Of a DNA stretch of 64,000 bases, positions 29,701 through 41,225 are shown piece by piece (position 1 is the stretch's first letter; the number at the start of each line of letters is the position of its first letter). Source of the stretch: Pachyseris speciosa (lineage: Eukaryota > Cnidaria > Anthozoa > Scleractinia > Pachyseridae). Under the pieces are notes generated by a model that did no database searches, was not told where the DNA came from, and was given only the letters and a program-made list of their open reading frames with translations. A program made the translations under genes and the position numbers. Location: contig JAEMWC010000557.1 in NCBI GenBank assembly GCA_016490735.1, forward strand, positions 230,001 to 294,000. Direction: 5' to 3'.

Positions 29701-31796
29701 AAGTATGAATCAAGAAATAGTTAGATAAGAGGTTTGGCATTCATGCATAAGGGTTTGATGTCCAGTAATGTTAGAATTTTTACTAAGATACATGGCTACA
29801 AAATTGTTTTAGTGACCCCATCATACTCTATATGCTGTGGTATGTTTACTGCCCTGGTAAGGTTTTCAGGGCTTTCACTAAGTACTTGAAGTGTTATCTC
29901 AATGTAATATTATTTACTTTGCAGATTCCACTTGGCATCATCTTCAAAAATGAGAACCTCAATGAAGACATGGTGTCCATCCTGCAGCAATTCTTTCCTT
30001 ACCTTCCAAAAACCGGTGATGGTGGCGTCGATGGTCAGCTATTCTCTGGTGACCAGCTAACAGTCGAAAGAGCAGTTAATGTCATTTCCTCAGTGGCAAA
30101 TGGTTTTACCCCAGAGGATCGTTTGGAAGGCATTAACCTTCAACTGGGTGATTGGCATGCTGCCGTGAAAGTTCTCAGTGTAAGTACCACAACCAAGGCA
30201 ATATTAGTTTAGATTAACTTTGTCAAATGAACATTATTTTTCTGTTTTTTTTTTTCCAAGCTAGTTTATTCTGACTGGTGTTTGTCTGCCCAGATTGTTT
30301 TTACTCAGGCATTTACATGTAATAATAATAGTAATAATAATAATAATCATCATCATCATCATCATAACCATTTTTGTTAAAAACAATAATAATAATAATA
30401 TTAATAATAATAATGTTATAACTATTATATATAATAATAATGAAAGGCATTCTGATTGATATCTTTGATAAAAGTAACTTAGCATATTATTGGAATGTCT
30501 TCCATGTTTACCTGATACCTAACTAACACTTTATCAATACTAATCATAAGTTTTTATTTTCAACAGCTGATATACTCCAGATTCTTCAGTGGCAAGTCAG
30601 ATTCAGATCTTTGCACCCTTTTTTCAGACCGCACACTTATCAACTGACGGAATGTAACAGGTGATCCTCATTCTTCGTACCGAGCAAATAGGGACTTTCT
30701 CCATGTCATCTTCCGGTCACGAGTGATCACGGCTGCAATGAAAGTGTTGGGGTTCACTGACAAGACAAGTGCCCCAGTACACTACCCCCTGCCAAAAGAC
30801 ATGGTGAAAATGAGAAAAGCCCAGAAACTTGAGTGCCTCCATGGAATCTCTGAGAAGGTGGTAGATTCTTTCATTTTCCAGTCGGGCGCAGAAGTACAAA
30901 ATCTAGTGGATGAAGTTTTGACTGAAGAAGAGAAAGATATTTTGCAGCAGCAAGAACTTACTGCTGAGGGGTGATTTCCCTGCAGATTCCCAGGGTGCAA
31001 CAAGTCATTTAAGTACAATGGCAAAACAAGAAGAAATCATGAACTGTCCCATGATCCACCAGTTCAGGTTGATGATTCCACCTCACTGACCACATCTTCA
31101 CCTGGATGCACAACCCATCTGAGAGAGACGAAAGCAGGTGATGATGTGTACAACTATAACTGTGCACTCATGACAGATTGCTTTCTATTTTTCAATTTTC
31201 TTGATGCTATTAAAGAAGGAGATGGGGCACGAATTATGCGGCAATACAAATACATTATGCTTTATTGCAAGGCAGATGGATCGCACAGCACAAAGTATGC
31301 ACTGGAATGTTTGTACCAGTTTTTCCTGGTGCATGCACTTTTATCCCAAAGAGACAGTGAGCGGTTTGTTTGGAACCGCTCTGTTAACAACAGTGGTAAG
31401 AAAGGTGCTAATATCCCATTTGATGAATACACAGAACATGACAACAACGCTGTAAAGCAAGGCATTCGCAATCTTGGGCCTAACGTCACTGAGAAGGCTG
31501 TTCAGAGATTATCTTATGCACAAAGTCCAACAGCATCAATACTGGGGAACCTTGATGATAGCATCAAGCGAATGTTGCCATCGGGCAAACATTCCCATGG
31601 ACGTCTGGAAAGGGACCTAAATGAACTCATTAAAAGAGCAGTTGAATTAAAAATATTCACTGAAGTTGAGGGTCGCAGCTACAAAACATTCAACGGCTTC
31701 AAGAAAGATAGGCTTGCCAATTTGGATGCGTCTAGCTTGCACCAGTGGATAAAGAAGCATAAGAAAAACATTATGTGGGGAATTAGGGCAAGATGA

Positions 31797-32795
31797 ACAT
31801 TACTTTAAATTTGCAAATTAACCAGAGATCTTAACAGGAAACATTTTGTTCTTCAACTGATTTCAATGTATGATTATACTTAGTGAAAAGGAAAGAGCCA
31901 TAACATTTTCAGGGGTTTTAGCTTGCATTTTTGCAAAATCTTGCATCTTCACCCCATCACATGCCCCTCCCCCCCCCCCACACCTCTTAAATATGGTAGG
32001 AATCCAAACCCTCATTTTTTGTTAGCGCATTTTGATAAGTGAAATCCGGAGGTTTGATTTTTTGCCAGCACCTTAGAATAAAATGCCTCAAGAACCTAAA
32101 TTTTGTAGGCTTCTTTGAAGGAAAACTTTACAAAAAAAAAAAAAAAAAAAAAAAAAAAAGACCTCCACCCTTAAGGGTAGTGCAGACCCAAAATGGAACA
32201 TCCCATAACCACTTAAGTCCCCTTCTTCCTTCTGGAATAACCACAAGCTGTTCCTATTACTGTTAGTGACAATGTTGTTGTTAAATAGGTTTGTACAATA
32301 GAATCTGACTTTTCTGACGAACCCTTAGCTTCTTTAGTTTCAATGAAAAATGACATCCCTTTCCCAGGCTGTCCCAGAAATAAGAAATTTCCTTTTCTCG
32401 TGAAGGGTTAAATAAGTGGAATTCTAAAAAGTTGTTCACAAACGGACAAAATTTAATTCAATGTCTCTCACAGCAGTTTAAGACACTTTTGTTGTATTGT
32501 CATGATGACATGCAAAAATGTTCAGACATTTTTGACATTAATATTGGAGATGTACATGTAACAAAAAACTGAACAGGTTACATTTCAATGGCCACATGTC
32601 ATGTACATGTAGTTCCGCATTTTGTTTCATTTGAACAGTAATCATTGTGTGGCCATTGAAATGTAACCTCTAGTATTTAAAGATACATGTACTTCTTTTT
32701 CAATATTCTGCTAAATTTGGTTACTTGTCACTTTTGACAGGAAATAAATCACAATATTTTCCAGCACCTATTAATTCACTTTTGTCGCAGTTTCA
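31797..32795. other. Convergent intergenic space between the DUF6589 and RecQ genes
   Basis: No gene is seen. It contains an A run at 32132-32159 and a short hairpin pairing ggttacatttcaatggccac (about 32578) with gtggccattgaaatgtaacc (about 32650-32670). Confidence 0.6.
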
Positions 32796-35119
32796 TTATA
32801 CTAGATGATCCAAATTCATGGCCTCAACAGTTGCCAATACAGCTGAAGGTACTTCTATTTCTTGTGAATTATTGCACACAGGTTCTTGTTCTAGGAAAGA
32901 GTCTTCGAGTTGAGAAAGAGACAAATTGTCTAGGATCATGTCAAATAAGTCATCATCTTGGAGAAATTCATTCCATTCATCAAGAAGCTCCTCGTCCAAA
33001 TCATATTCCTTGTCCTCTAAAGGAGTAGGATCAGATGACTGCATGCAAGAACCCACATCATTAAACACTTTGCCGATAACTGTAAGAATCTCCAGTGCAT
33101 GCTGCATATCCCATATCTCCACAAATTTGTAAACATCAGATAAACTGAAAATTCTGTCTAAATTATCCAAAACTTGTGTGATTTGATGCTTTGAGAATCC
33201 TAGCATAAACTGTAAATTTGTGAGTGTCCTCACATCCCCATGAGCTGTTGTGTTCAAAAGTTTGATAACAATGGACTTGCAATATTGAGTCAAGCGACCT
33301 TCCACAGTTTTTCTTTGCTCTGCATACACTTTTCTTTTTTTACCCGATGCACCATTGTTTACTTCCACTTGAGAAACAGGATAACGTGCAAAAGTGCCAC
33401 AATCAGGCAAACCACATTCACAATCTGCAGCACAGTTATCACAGCAAAGATGTGGAACTTCATGCTGCCAAGTAGTGGAGTGAAAATGCTTTAGCAACTC
33501 CTTTCTTCTGCAATGATGCGTTTTCACATATTGTTTCATATGGCCGTCAACATGGGTTAAAAGGATTCCGTGATATAAAATATACACAGCACTTTCAGCA
33601 CCATCCCTGCCTGCTCTCCCAGTTTCCTGAATATAGGATTCCACGTTTTTAGCAGGTCCATAGTGAATGACCCTATGCACTCCCTTACAGTCTACCCCCA
33701 TTCCAAAGGCAATTGTGGCAATTAACAATCGAATAGTTCCAGTCGTTGACTGAAAGGAGAGAAGAATTTTCTCTTTGTTTGCAGGAGGTGTACATGAGTG
33801 TAGCATTTCAACAAGTACATTGCTTGGATCATCATCTGTTCCATTATAAATATCATTTCCAAGCATGCCTTTCAACATTCCGTATATAATGCTCCACTAC
33901 TTGATAGTTTGACAATAAATAATCGTTCTTTCGCTAGATGTACCTTTCAATTTTATCTCTTCAACTAGCCACTCAAAATACAAATCATGGTCAGTATCTT
34001 TTTGCATACACTGCACAATGTAAGTTACATTTGGCTTGTTTGGGCCTTCTTGGACTTCAAATGGTTTATCCATGAGAAGAATGTTTAAAATCGTTTCTTT
34101 TGTCAGGTTTGTTGCTGTTGCAGTCAAAGCAATCATTTTAGCATTTGGTGCTAATGATCGCAGCTCATGAAGGCGGCCATAACACTCACGGAATACTGTC
34201 ATTTTATTGTCCTCAGATGTTCCCCTGAAATATACATGTAAAAAGATCAGCGACTTATGACATGAGAGAAAACAAATCCTTTCTTCCCGTTTTAATTGAA
34301 TATTTGTTTTGAATATATCAAGTTATTTTTTCTCTTAAGAATTTTCCAGGAAAAGTATGTTTACAGATTAACTTACGCTGTATAGTTCCCTGAAGTTATT
34401 CATTCTCTTTTACTGCATTCTAGCCAGAATCAATTCAATACCAGGTTAATTAGTAAATTATACATTAGAAACTAAAAAATAAAACGGGTTGAAAATGCCA
34501 CTAATGTAAGTTGTTGACCGTGCAAACGGAGCCGTGCGCTTACCTTTTTTTCGCATCTTGGTATTTGCACACACATATTACAAATATTCGTGAAATTACT
34601 TTTTTGAAAGTTCAAAGTGTCATTAAATGGAAAACGCTTTTTGACTCGGACTTACCAGTGCTGTAAAACATGAGCTTCATCGACAGCAACAGCACAAAGT
34701 TTCCTTGAGTAGACATCATTACTCAACATACATCGCCAGCGCTCGTTCATAACCCATGCTTCAGGTGAGCCATAGACAATTGAATATTCTCCTTTCTCTA
34801 TCTTCGCACGGTCAACTTCAATGTTTGAAGAAATATTAATGGCAGACAGACCAAGACTTCTCAAATACTTCACTTGATCTTCCATGAGACTAATCAACGG
34901 TGATACCACAACAATGTGGCCATTTTCGTCGGAAACGTGGTCATACACGAGCGGCATAGCCTGATAAATTAACGATTTCCCAGATCCTGTAGGCAAGTTA
35001 ACAAAAATATCTTCCTTCTCGAGGACGAATTTTCGAATTGCAAGCTTCTGGTAAACATTAAGCTCAGAAATTTTAAACTTTGACGACGCTTTGTGAAAAG
35101 CTGCTTCAAGCGCCGCCAT
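32796..35119 (-). pseudogene. RecQ-like DNA helicase, one intron, single in-frame stop
   Basis: Exon 1 (35119-34656) has Walker A LPTGSGKS (residues 42-49), motif Ia VVSPLISLMEDQV and the DEAH box (147-150). The intron 34655-34225 is GT-AG and keeps frame (HVLQHW to GTSEDNK). Exon 2 (34224-32796) has motif III LTATAT, IIYCQTIK, then TAG at 33897-33899. The same frame continues to IATIAFGMGVDCKGVHRVIH and the motif VI block YIQETGRAGRDGAE. A Cys-rich zinc-like region (CCDNCAADCECGLPDC) and an acidic tail follow. About 630 codons in total. RecQ enzymes unwind DNA 3' to 5'; no HRDC domain is visible. The lone TAG is consistent with a CAG codon mutated once, so this copy is nearly intact. It faces the DUF6589 gene tail to tail inside shared inverted repeats. 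Confidence 0.88.
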
Positions 35120-35249
35120 CTTGATTCAGTGATATCTTCCACATGAGGGCCGTGATAAAAAACGGTCTCTGATTGGGCGATTGTCCAACGGCGCGTTTGG
35201 CGCGAATGGGTTCCCAAAAATGGAACCCTGGCTATGATTGGCCAATACG

Positions 35250-35393
35250 GGGAAAGGAATGCAGTTCGGATGTCAGCAGCCGCTTCTTTTTGGGGGGAGC
35301 GTTGCGTGACAGCCCAAAAAAGCGGCTGCGAGGGAGACTAAAGTTCATTGGGTGATGTTAAGAATCATATGAGAAATAAACTTGTTTTTCGTT
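35250..35393 (-). repeat. Right terminal inverted repeat of the DUF6589/RecQ element
   Basis: Reverse-complement partner of 25975-26195, starting 131 bases upstream of the RecQ start codon. It lacks about 75 bases present in the left copy. Confidence 0.75.
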
Positions 35394-35423
35394 GGTTTTG
35401 CACTGCGCATCTCCGGTATCCTA

Positions 35424-36155
35424 GCAAATTTGGACCCCCCCCCCCTCCCCAGATGAGGACCCCCGGTCCAAATCCGCTAGCGAATTTGGACTCCCCGGTC
35501 CAAATCCGCCAGCGAACATGGACCCCCGAGGGACCAAATCCGTTAGTGGATTTGGACCCTCTTCGCGGATTTCGACCCCCCATTACAACTTACTTAGCTG
35601 TTGTTCGCATATCGCGGATCACGAAAATTGACCGTTAGCATAAAGCACAGAGAATTGTAAAGTTGTTTAAAGCATGCGCTGCGGCCTTTCATAAAGTAGA
35701 TGCAATTTTAAAATTTTGTTTTCGTTCATTCGCGTTATTATTTTTCCAGGATACTGAATTTGTATAGTTTGAATGGGCGGCGCTTTGACAAAGGAGGTGC
35801 TACTTTTTAAAGTAACACTGTTTGGTTGGAAAACCCTGCATAAAAGCTAACTCGACTGCACATCGACTTCACAGGATTTTTGTTTCCTTCGGAACTGTGA
35901 GAACTGTAGTCTAAGACTTCAAGTTTTCAAAATTTAATGTAATAGAGACCGGCCTCAATATTTTCATTTGCTTTTTTTAACAACTCCATAAACAATTTGC
36001 AAAGGAATTTTATTACCTTACTCAATAGAACGCTTGTTTTCAGGGGGATAAAGGATCCGCGAAAGGGGGTCCAAATCCGCTAGCGGATCTGGACCAAATC
36101 CGCGGGAGGGGGACCGCGGGAGGTGGGGGGGGGGGGGGTCCAAATCCGCTGTGAC
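35424..36155. repeat. Foldback element with repeated TCCAAATCCGC motifs
   Basis: Clusters of ggtccaaatccgctagcg and its complement occur at 35460-35580 and at 36065-36150, the second next to a G tract. The clusters face each other across about 0.5 kb of AT-rich sequence. No coding region is supported. Confidence 0.55.
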
Positions 36156-36235
36156 ACCGGCCTGTTCCATGACAGAACGGGCGCTTTCGGAGTAGCAAGG
36201 AGCTCGAACGAAGAAAAAAATTACTAAAAATTTCG

Positions 36236-36460
36236 GTAGACAAATCGCCTAGCTGTGATGAGGCCGTGTGTATTCAGAATGTTAGTAAAATAAGCGGTAG
36301 ACAAGTTGTTGAGCTCGGGTTACTCGCAGAAGCCCTCGATCCTTGATGTAGACAAATCGCCTAGCTGTGATGAGGCCGTGTGTATTCAGAATGTTAGTAA
36401 AATAAGCGGTAGACAAGTTGTTGAGCTCGGGTTACTCGGAGAAGCCCTCGATCGTTGATG
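36236..36460 (+). repeat. 112-bp tandem duplication
   Basis: The block gtagacaaatcgcctagctg through agccctcgatccttgat occurs at 36236 and again at 36348 with only one or two differences. It lies just upstream of the first recognisable exon of the Mutator-like gene. Confidence 0.85.
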
Positions 36461-37842
36461 TAAAGTTTGTTGTAAGCCACTGCAATTGTCCAACGTAACG
36501 GACGAAACAATATCAGGGTTAGGATCTTTCCTGTACATTATCTGCTGCAATCCAGATTTTGGAGAAATAAATGTTTGCCACACGAACAAAACTCATCGGG
36601 TGGCTGGCACTATGCGTGGACGACCAATCTTTGACGTCAACACCAAACTCGCCGCAGGTTTGTTGCGTGACTTTGTAGCAGATCATGTTTTTTGACCACT
36701 AGTTTGCCCGACAATTTATCTGATGATTCACTACCCTAGGCATGCTACATGCAGGAATGGGAGTAGTGGTGAACACCCGGGAATTTGACCTTTCTGAAAA
36801 ATTTTGATCAAATGCCCCGCTGTATTTCCAGTTTTAACGGTCAAATGCCTTACTGTCAGGGCCTCAAAAAGGGCAAATCAAGGGTAAATCTATAGCAAAT
36901 CACTCGCTGTATGAAGCATTTTGGCACGCTCTCCGCTCATAATGAATATTTTAGTCTAAAATCACTTACCTTTTTCAAACCAAATCCGAAAAATTGTGCG
37001 CCAGAACTCTTTTCCGATCTCTTTTGTCGGCACTCCAAACTTTGAATAAAGATATATCAACTGTATATTTAGTAAACAACGCAAAACCTACGCGGAATCT
37101 TGAAGTGAAGGGAGAGAAGCGGCTTTCGTGGTGAATGAATGAATATTTGTGCGCGAAACCCTTTAGCTGACGACCGCCGACCAATGTGTAGCCGAAAGTC
37201 AAATGCCCCACCGCGCGGGACAAATTTCGGATCAAATACCCGGGGTATGCCCGAGGGGGGGATGGGTGCTTTTGGAATTGACTGATACATAACACATGTC
37301 AATGCACTGTTATCTTCCTTTAATATCCCGACTGTGTGCGTAGACACACTGAAAGCAAGAGAACGTGAAATCGGTCCCGCCATAGAAAACATTGCAAACC
37401 AGTCCTGTGACCCTGAGATGGAGGAAGAAGGAGTGGAGATCCACCCAACATCAAGCAGTGCGAATCGGGGCGTCCTATGACATGGGGTGGCAGAAGAGAG
37501 GGAAGGGTTATAATAGTCTAACAAGTAGTGAAAATAATTTGCAGAAGTTGTCGACAGTAAGCTGAAAAGCAGTTGCAAAATTGTTCCATTGTAACACAAC
37601 TAAAAATTATATACCTAAGTTGTATTGCTGATGTGTGTGACAAAGGGGCTTACAAAACAAACACAAAAAAAATCTGTAAATGGTAAATGAAATGAGAGTC
37701 CAACCACTGAAAATAATTGACTTATCTTTCCACAATTACTTTTTCGAGGGAGGGGTTGGTTGCTGAGCAAAAATTACTGTACATAAGCACTTGTATTGCG
37801 GTTTGCCAGGAAAGGGTATCCTCATGAGGATCCAATAGACCA

Positions 37843-37995
37843 ATTTCGATATATTAAAATTCAGCCTAACACAATAGACCTCAGCACGAGGCTCTGGGCA
37901 ATAAGCCCCACAAACTCTGTAGTTATGCTCCAGAGCCTCGTACTGAGGTCTATTGGTTTAGACTGAATTGCAATATATCAAAATTGGTCTATTAC
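37843..37995. mobile_element. 150-bp hairpin MITE
   Basis: A nearly perfect palindrome: caatagaccaatttcgatat on the left faces atatatcaaaattggtctat on the right, with inner cagcacgaggctctgg facing ccagagcctcgtactg. It is intronic to the Mutator-like gene. Confidence 0.8.
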
Positions 37996-38289
37996 ATGTG
38001 TACAAAATCTTGGACTTTAAAGCTTGTAAAGAATAAATCCAAAGGACGAACAAAAGACACAAAAAAGTGGGACAGCACTGAAACATTTCAGCTTGATAAG
38101 ATACTTTGATTATTTATTTACTAATTTATTTTGAGCACTTTTATTATTTAGTTTGGGCAGTTGGTTTGATGACACCATGTGTTGCTGGTTATGATTTACA
38201 TGTAACATCCAGACAAGGGCCCAAAATTCACAGGAAACTACATCCAAACCTGAGCAACATACCTTTAAGTAAGACCTTTTATGTATCAG

Positions 38290-39771
38290 GAGCTGTGGTT
38301 CTATGATTGGAATAAAAAATGGAAAAGTTATCGCATTTGCTACAAGAATAAAGAAGTGTGCAACTTGTGAAGCAACGGCCAGGGCTGGAAGAACAGCCAG
38401 GGCACATGACTGTAGATGTAACTGGGATGGGTCGCCTAAGGCCATGGAAGCAGATACATGTACTGAACTTGTGAAGGCATGCGGAGAGTCTCACAAATTT
38501 TAAAGCTCAATTGGCTATCCTTGTGGGAGACGATGATTCCTTCACCATTAAAAAAGTGAGAGAAAATGTAAATCACAATGTGAACAAATGGTCAGACATT
38601 GTTCATGCAAAGAGAGCTTTTGGAAGCTCCTTGTACAATCTACAGAAAGCACACAAAAAGTTGTCTTGTAAAGTGATTGATTATCTACAAAAATGCTTTA
38701 GCGACGCCATAACACAAAACAAAAATGACCCTGATGGGATCAGAAAGAGATGTAGGAAGCAATAATTTCACATGCATTTGGGGATCATTCCACTTGCTCC
38801 ATCTCTTGGTGCAAATATCTCCAAGACCCAGTCAGTTTCCATCACAGCACTTTACCACATGGCAAAGACCTAGAGGGGGAAGATTTGAAGAAGGACCTGC
38901 AAGAAATCATAGAGGTTTACTGTCAGAATGCTGAAAAGCTAGCTCTACTTGGATCCAGCCAAGCAAAAATACTATCGGCAGCAAAGCCCCAAAGGTCAGG
39001 CATTATGGTGGCAGTGAGAGCACCTCATTAAGCCACGGGTCGAAAAAAAGCGCGCGTTAATGATGTATGCTTCGTTCTAGATCGAAACAAGCGAGCTACA
39101 CATGTGTGTGCCTCGTTCTCTAAGCCACGAGCAGAAAGAAGCGTACGTTTCTCATGTATATGCCTCGTTCTTTAAGCCACATGTCCAAACAAGGACGCGT
39201 TACTCGTGTATACCTCGTTGTTTAAACCACAAGCAGAAAGGCGCAACCGACATAAACAAGCGCGCTACACATGCGTATGCTCTGTGTATGCCTCGTTCTT
39301 AAAGCCACGAGCAGAAACAAGGGCGCATTACTGATGCATATGCCTCGTACTTTAAGCCACGAGTCAAAACAAGCGCCTATTACTCGTTTACACCTCGTTC
39401 TTTAAACCAGTGGGAAAATGCATCTCATTAGCAGAAATAATAACATGGGGAAGATCGAAACAAGCGCGCAACGAGTAAAGCGCGCTTGTTTGGACTCGTG
39501 GCTTAAAGAACGAGGCATATACATGAGTAACGCGCGCTTCTTTCTGCTCGTGGCTTAGTGAACGAGGCACACACATGTCTACCGCGCTTGTTTCTGTCGG
39601 TTGCGCCTTTCTGCCTCTGCTTGTGGTTTAAACAACGAGGTATACACGAGTAAAGTGCGCTTGTTTGGACTCGTGGCTTAAAGAAGGCATATACACAACC
39701 CTCTGAGCAACGACTATCGTGTGGCATGTGCAGTGAGCCAAAAAAATATTGGCCATTCATATGTGACTCAG
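38290..39771 (+). pseudogene. Mutator-like transposase core exon with frameshifts and a foldback insertion
   Basis: An acceptor (tgtatcag) precedes 38290. Blocks in order are IGIKNGKVIAFATRIKKC, CEATARAGRTARAHDCRCNW, VGDDDSFTIKKVRENV, WSDIVHAKRAFGSSLYNLQK, YLQKCFSDAITQNKNDPDG, SHAFGDHSTCS, HSTLPHGKDLEGEDLKKDLQ, AEKLALLGSSQA and HYGGSEST, then DYRVACAVSQKNIGHSYVTQ before a gtgagt donor at 39772. Frame changes occur near 38300, 38500, 38755 and 38965, the last with a small deletion. A 0.67-kb foldback array separates GGSEST from DYRVAC. The VGDDDS block and the HDCRCNW cysteines are candidate catalytic and zinc-binding sites of the RNase H-like transposase fold; that assignment is inference. 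Confidence 0.75.
39029..39696. repeat. Foldback array of about 65-bp units inserted in the transposase exon
   Basis: The unit contains aagccacgagcagaaa, caagcgcgcgttactc and gtatatgcctcgttcttt. About five units run forward to about 39410, then reverse-complement units run to 39696. The array interrupts coding sequence that resumes immediately afterwards. I could not find a clean target duplication. Confidence 0.8.
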
Positions 39772-40067
39772 GTGAGTGCTGTGGACAAGTATGATTGACC
39801 AGTATTGAATTTCAGTTGGAACCAAGTTTCTGATTTCTATCTTATTTCAAAATTTGGCTTTGGCAGTCTATTTTAACACTGATATTACTCAGTATCTGTA
39901 TTTCTTCTTTTATTTGGCTTATTGTGATAACTTGTTTGTAATCAGTGATAAAATAAATTATCATATACCAAATCAATGGGATAAACATTTTACATGTTTA
40001 AGTACCTGGTTTAAAAGATTGAATTTGTATTGTACTTTAGCAGCATTTGAGCTACTTAGAAAAGGCA

Positions 40068-40250
40068 GACGTTTTTGACTGCCAAAAACAGCAAATATGA
40101 CCCTTCCGAACATGTCATTGCGAATCTTTTAGGCCATGTTTCAGTTACGAAAATCCGAGTGCGCTCTTAAATTGACCCCGAAAGCCAAAGGCGAACTACC
40201 CTCCAGCGAACAGATATCTACCGAAACTTGTCGTTGGGTGCCGCTGAAAA
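40068..40250. mobile_element. Truncated relative of the hAT-like MITE
   Basis: The sequence from gacgtttttgactgccaaaa to cgttgggtgccgctg parallels 27136-27332 of the MITE in the DUF6589 exon, with scattered differences. The other end is missing. Confidence 0.7.
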
Positions 40251-40484
40251 TTACTATGAGGCACGAAAATGAAAACCGTTGACCAAGGAGTGACTGCCCC
40301 GCTTATTTGCCCGGTAGGGGATGCGAAAACCGTGATTTCCGGCGAATTCCCCGCCTACCAGGGAACCAAACTGGAGTGTATCTGAAGTCCCCGCAATGCC
40401 CCGCTAAGGCCCGAAATGGTGGGGGTTGGGTGGGGGGGAGGGAGTGTGCGAAGGTTTCAACTGACTGTACTGGTGCATTACTCT

Positions 40485-41225
40485 TCAATAAATGGCGCAT
40501 CATAAGAACGTTTCAAACGGAATTCAGCATTTAAGACAATATTTTATCTCTTAAATCGTCTCTGTTTCTTGTTGAACCAGAAATGCCACATTTTTGTTTG
40601 TTGTGACGGCACAATTCAAGCTCGGCGGAGCGTGATGAAAAGAGAAAACACTTTAAAAACTTTGCTTTGAAAGGAACAACACGTCAATAACTGGCGCATC
40701 ATGAGCACTTTTTTAACGAAATTGAGCGTTTAAGACAGAGTATTTTGCCATTTCAATCGTCTCTGTGCGTCTTGTAGAACCAGCGATAGCACATTTTTGT
40801 TTGTTGTGACGGCACATTTATTCACGCTCGCCGGCGCGCGATGAAAAGAAAAGAAAAACACCTTAGAAACTTTGCTTTCATAGAAACAACTCGTCAATAA
40901 ACGGCACGTCACAAGCACTTTTCTAACGAAATTCAGCGTTTAAGACAGAGTATTTTTCCGTTTCAATCGTCTCTGTGTGCTTTGTAGAACCAAAGATGTC
41001 ACATAATTGTCTGCCGCGGTGGCACAATTTTCACGGCTCGCCGGCGCGATGAAAAGAGACACACTTCCACTTTAGAAACTTTGCTTTCAAAGACACAACT
41101 CGTTAATAAACGGCGAGTCACAGCCACTTCGATAACAAAATTCAGCGTTTAAGACAGAGTATTTTGCCGTTTCAATCGCTGTGCGACTTGTAGAACCACG
41201 CTCGCCGGCGCGCGATGGAAACACT
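40485..41225 (+). repeat. Four tandem copies of a roughly 205-bp repeat
   Basis: Copies begin near 40485, 40684, 40896 and 41104 with tcaataaacggcgcgtcaca-like starts. They share cagcgtttaagacagagtat, cgtctctgtgcg, cttgtagaaccag, cacatttttgtttgttgtga and cgctcgccggcgcgcgatga. A fifth copy, in the same direction, is at about 43675-43860 beyond an intervening segment. Confidence 0.85.

Larger units (their letters stand above)
26319..31796 (+). pseudogene. DUF6589-type protein with ZAD-like N-terminus and C2H2 finger, multi-exon, inactivated
   Basis: Exon 1 (26319 to about 27877) starts MAEETPKKIV and holds a ZAD-like C-x2-C (CFTC) and C-x3-C (VCKTLC) pair, then VNKTLHGTYQNVGK-like and HGVPSRIATAV blocks, WRERAPVFYSFLLTSAVN and GSVLLKQRNCEMSAT. 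Exon 2 (about 28731-29340) gives the DUF6589 core: HPGFVISFDNLDIQLQRKNM, QNRDYHWVNHQMIENRVPG, IPHKYTNEMAQKSKK. Exon 3 (29925-30179) gives LFSGDQLTVERAVN and GDWHAAVK. Exon 4 (30567-31796) gives LCTLFSDRTLIN, the finger FPCRFPGCNKSFKYN, and FNFLDAIKEGDGARIMRQYK through WNRSVNNSGK. Defects are a one-base-type frameshift near 26390, a 447-bp MITE in exon 1, and TGA codons at 30645 and 30972 where an Arg codon (CGA) is expected. The exon 1-2 junction phase is unresolved. A transposase role for DUF6589 is inference from context. Confidence 0.8.
25975..35393. mobile_element. 9.4-kb element bounded by inverted repeats carrying DUF6589 and RecQ-like genes
   Basis: The left end (25975-26195) and right end (35250-35393) are inverted repeats of each other. 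From outside in they share aacgaaaaa, tttctcat-gattct, cccaatgaac, and a long near-perfect block around cgcagccgcttttttgggct and caacgctccccccaaaaaga, up to ctgcattcctttc. The left copy has about 75 extra bases in the middle. Between the ends are only a plus-strand DUF6589-type gene (26319-31796) and a minus-strand RecQ-like helicase gene (35119-32796), tail to tail. This is the layout of a DNA transposon encoding a candidate transposase and a helicase. The helicase-bearing Academ (AcademH) class of animals and fungi is the closest known type I can name. No target duplication was identified and the outermost base is uncertain. Confidence 0.7.

Noticed and set aside
30645..30974. TGA recoding (selenocysteine or an alternative genetic code) in the DUF6589 gene
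   Set aside because: TGA ends other frames normally, both sites fit CGA decay, and no selenocysteine signal context was seen.
28771..31796. DUF6589 as an ordinary host gene
   Set aside because: Flanking inverted repeats, the paired helicase and multiple inactivating changes fit a mobile element better, though the DUF6589 function itself remains unproven.
32131..32160. A-tract as the poly(A) tail of a retrocopied gene
   Set aside because: The neighbouring genes contain introns and no processed coding sequence ends at the tract; it is a simple repeat.
37069..37599. A 176-codon minus-strand gene
   Set aside because: It is the opposite strand of the Mutator-like exon at 37293-37523, which has family motifs; the minus frame has none.
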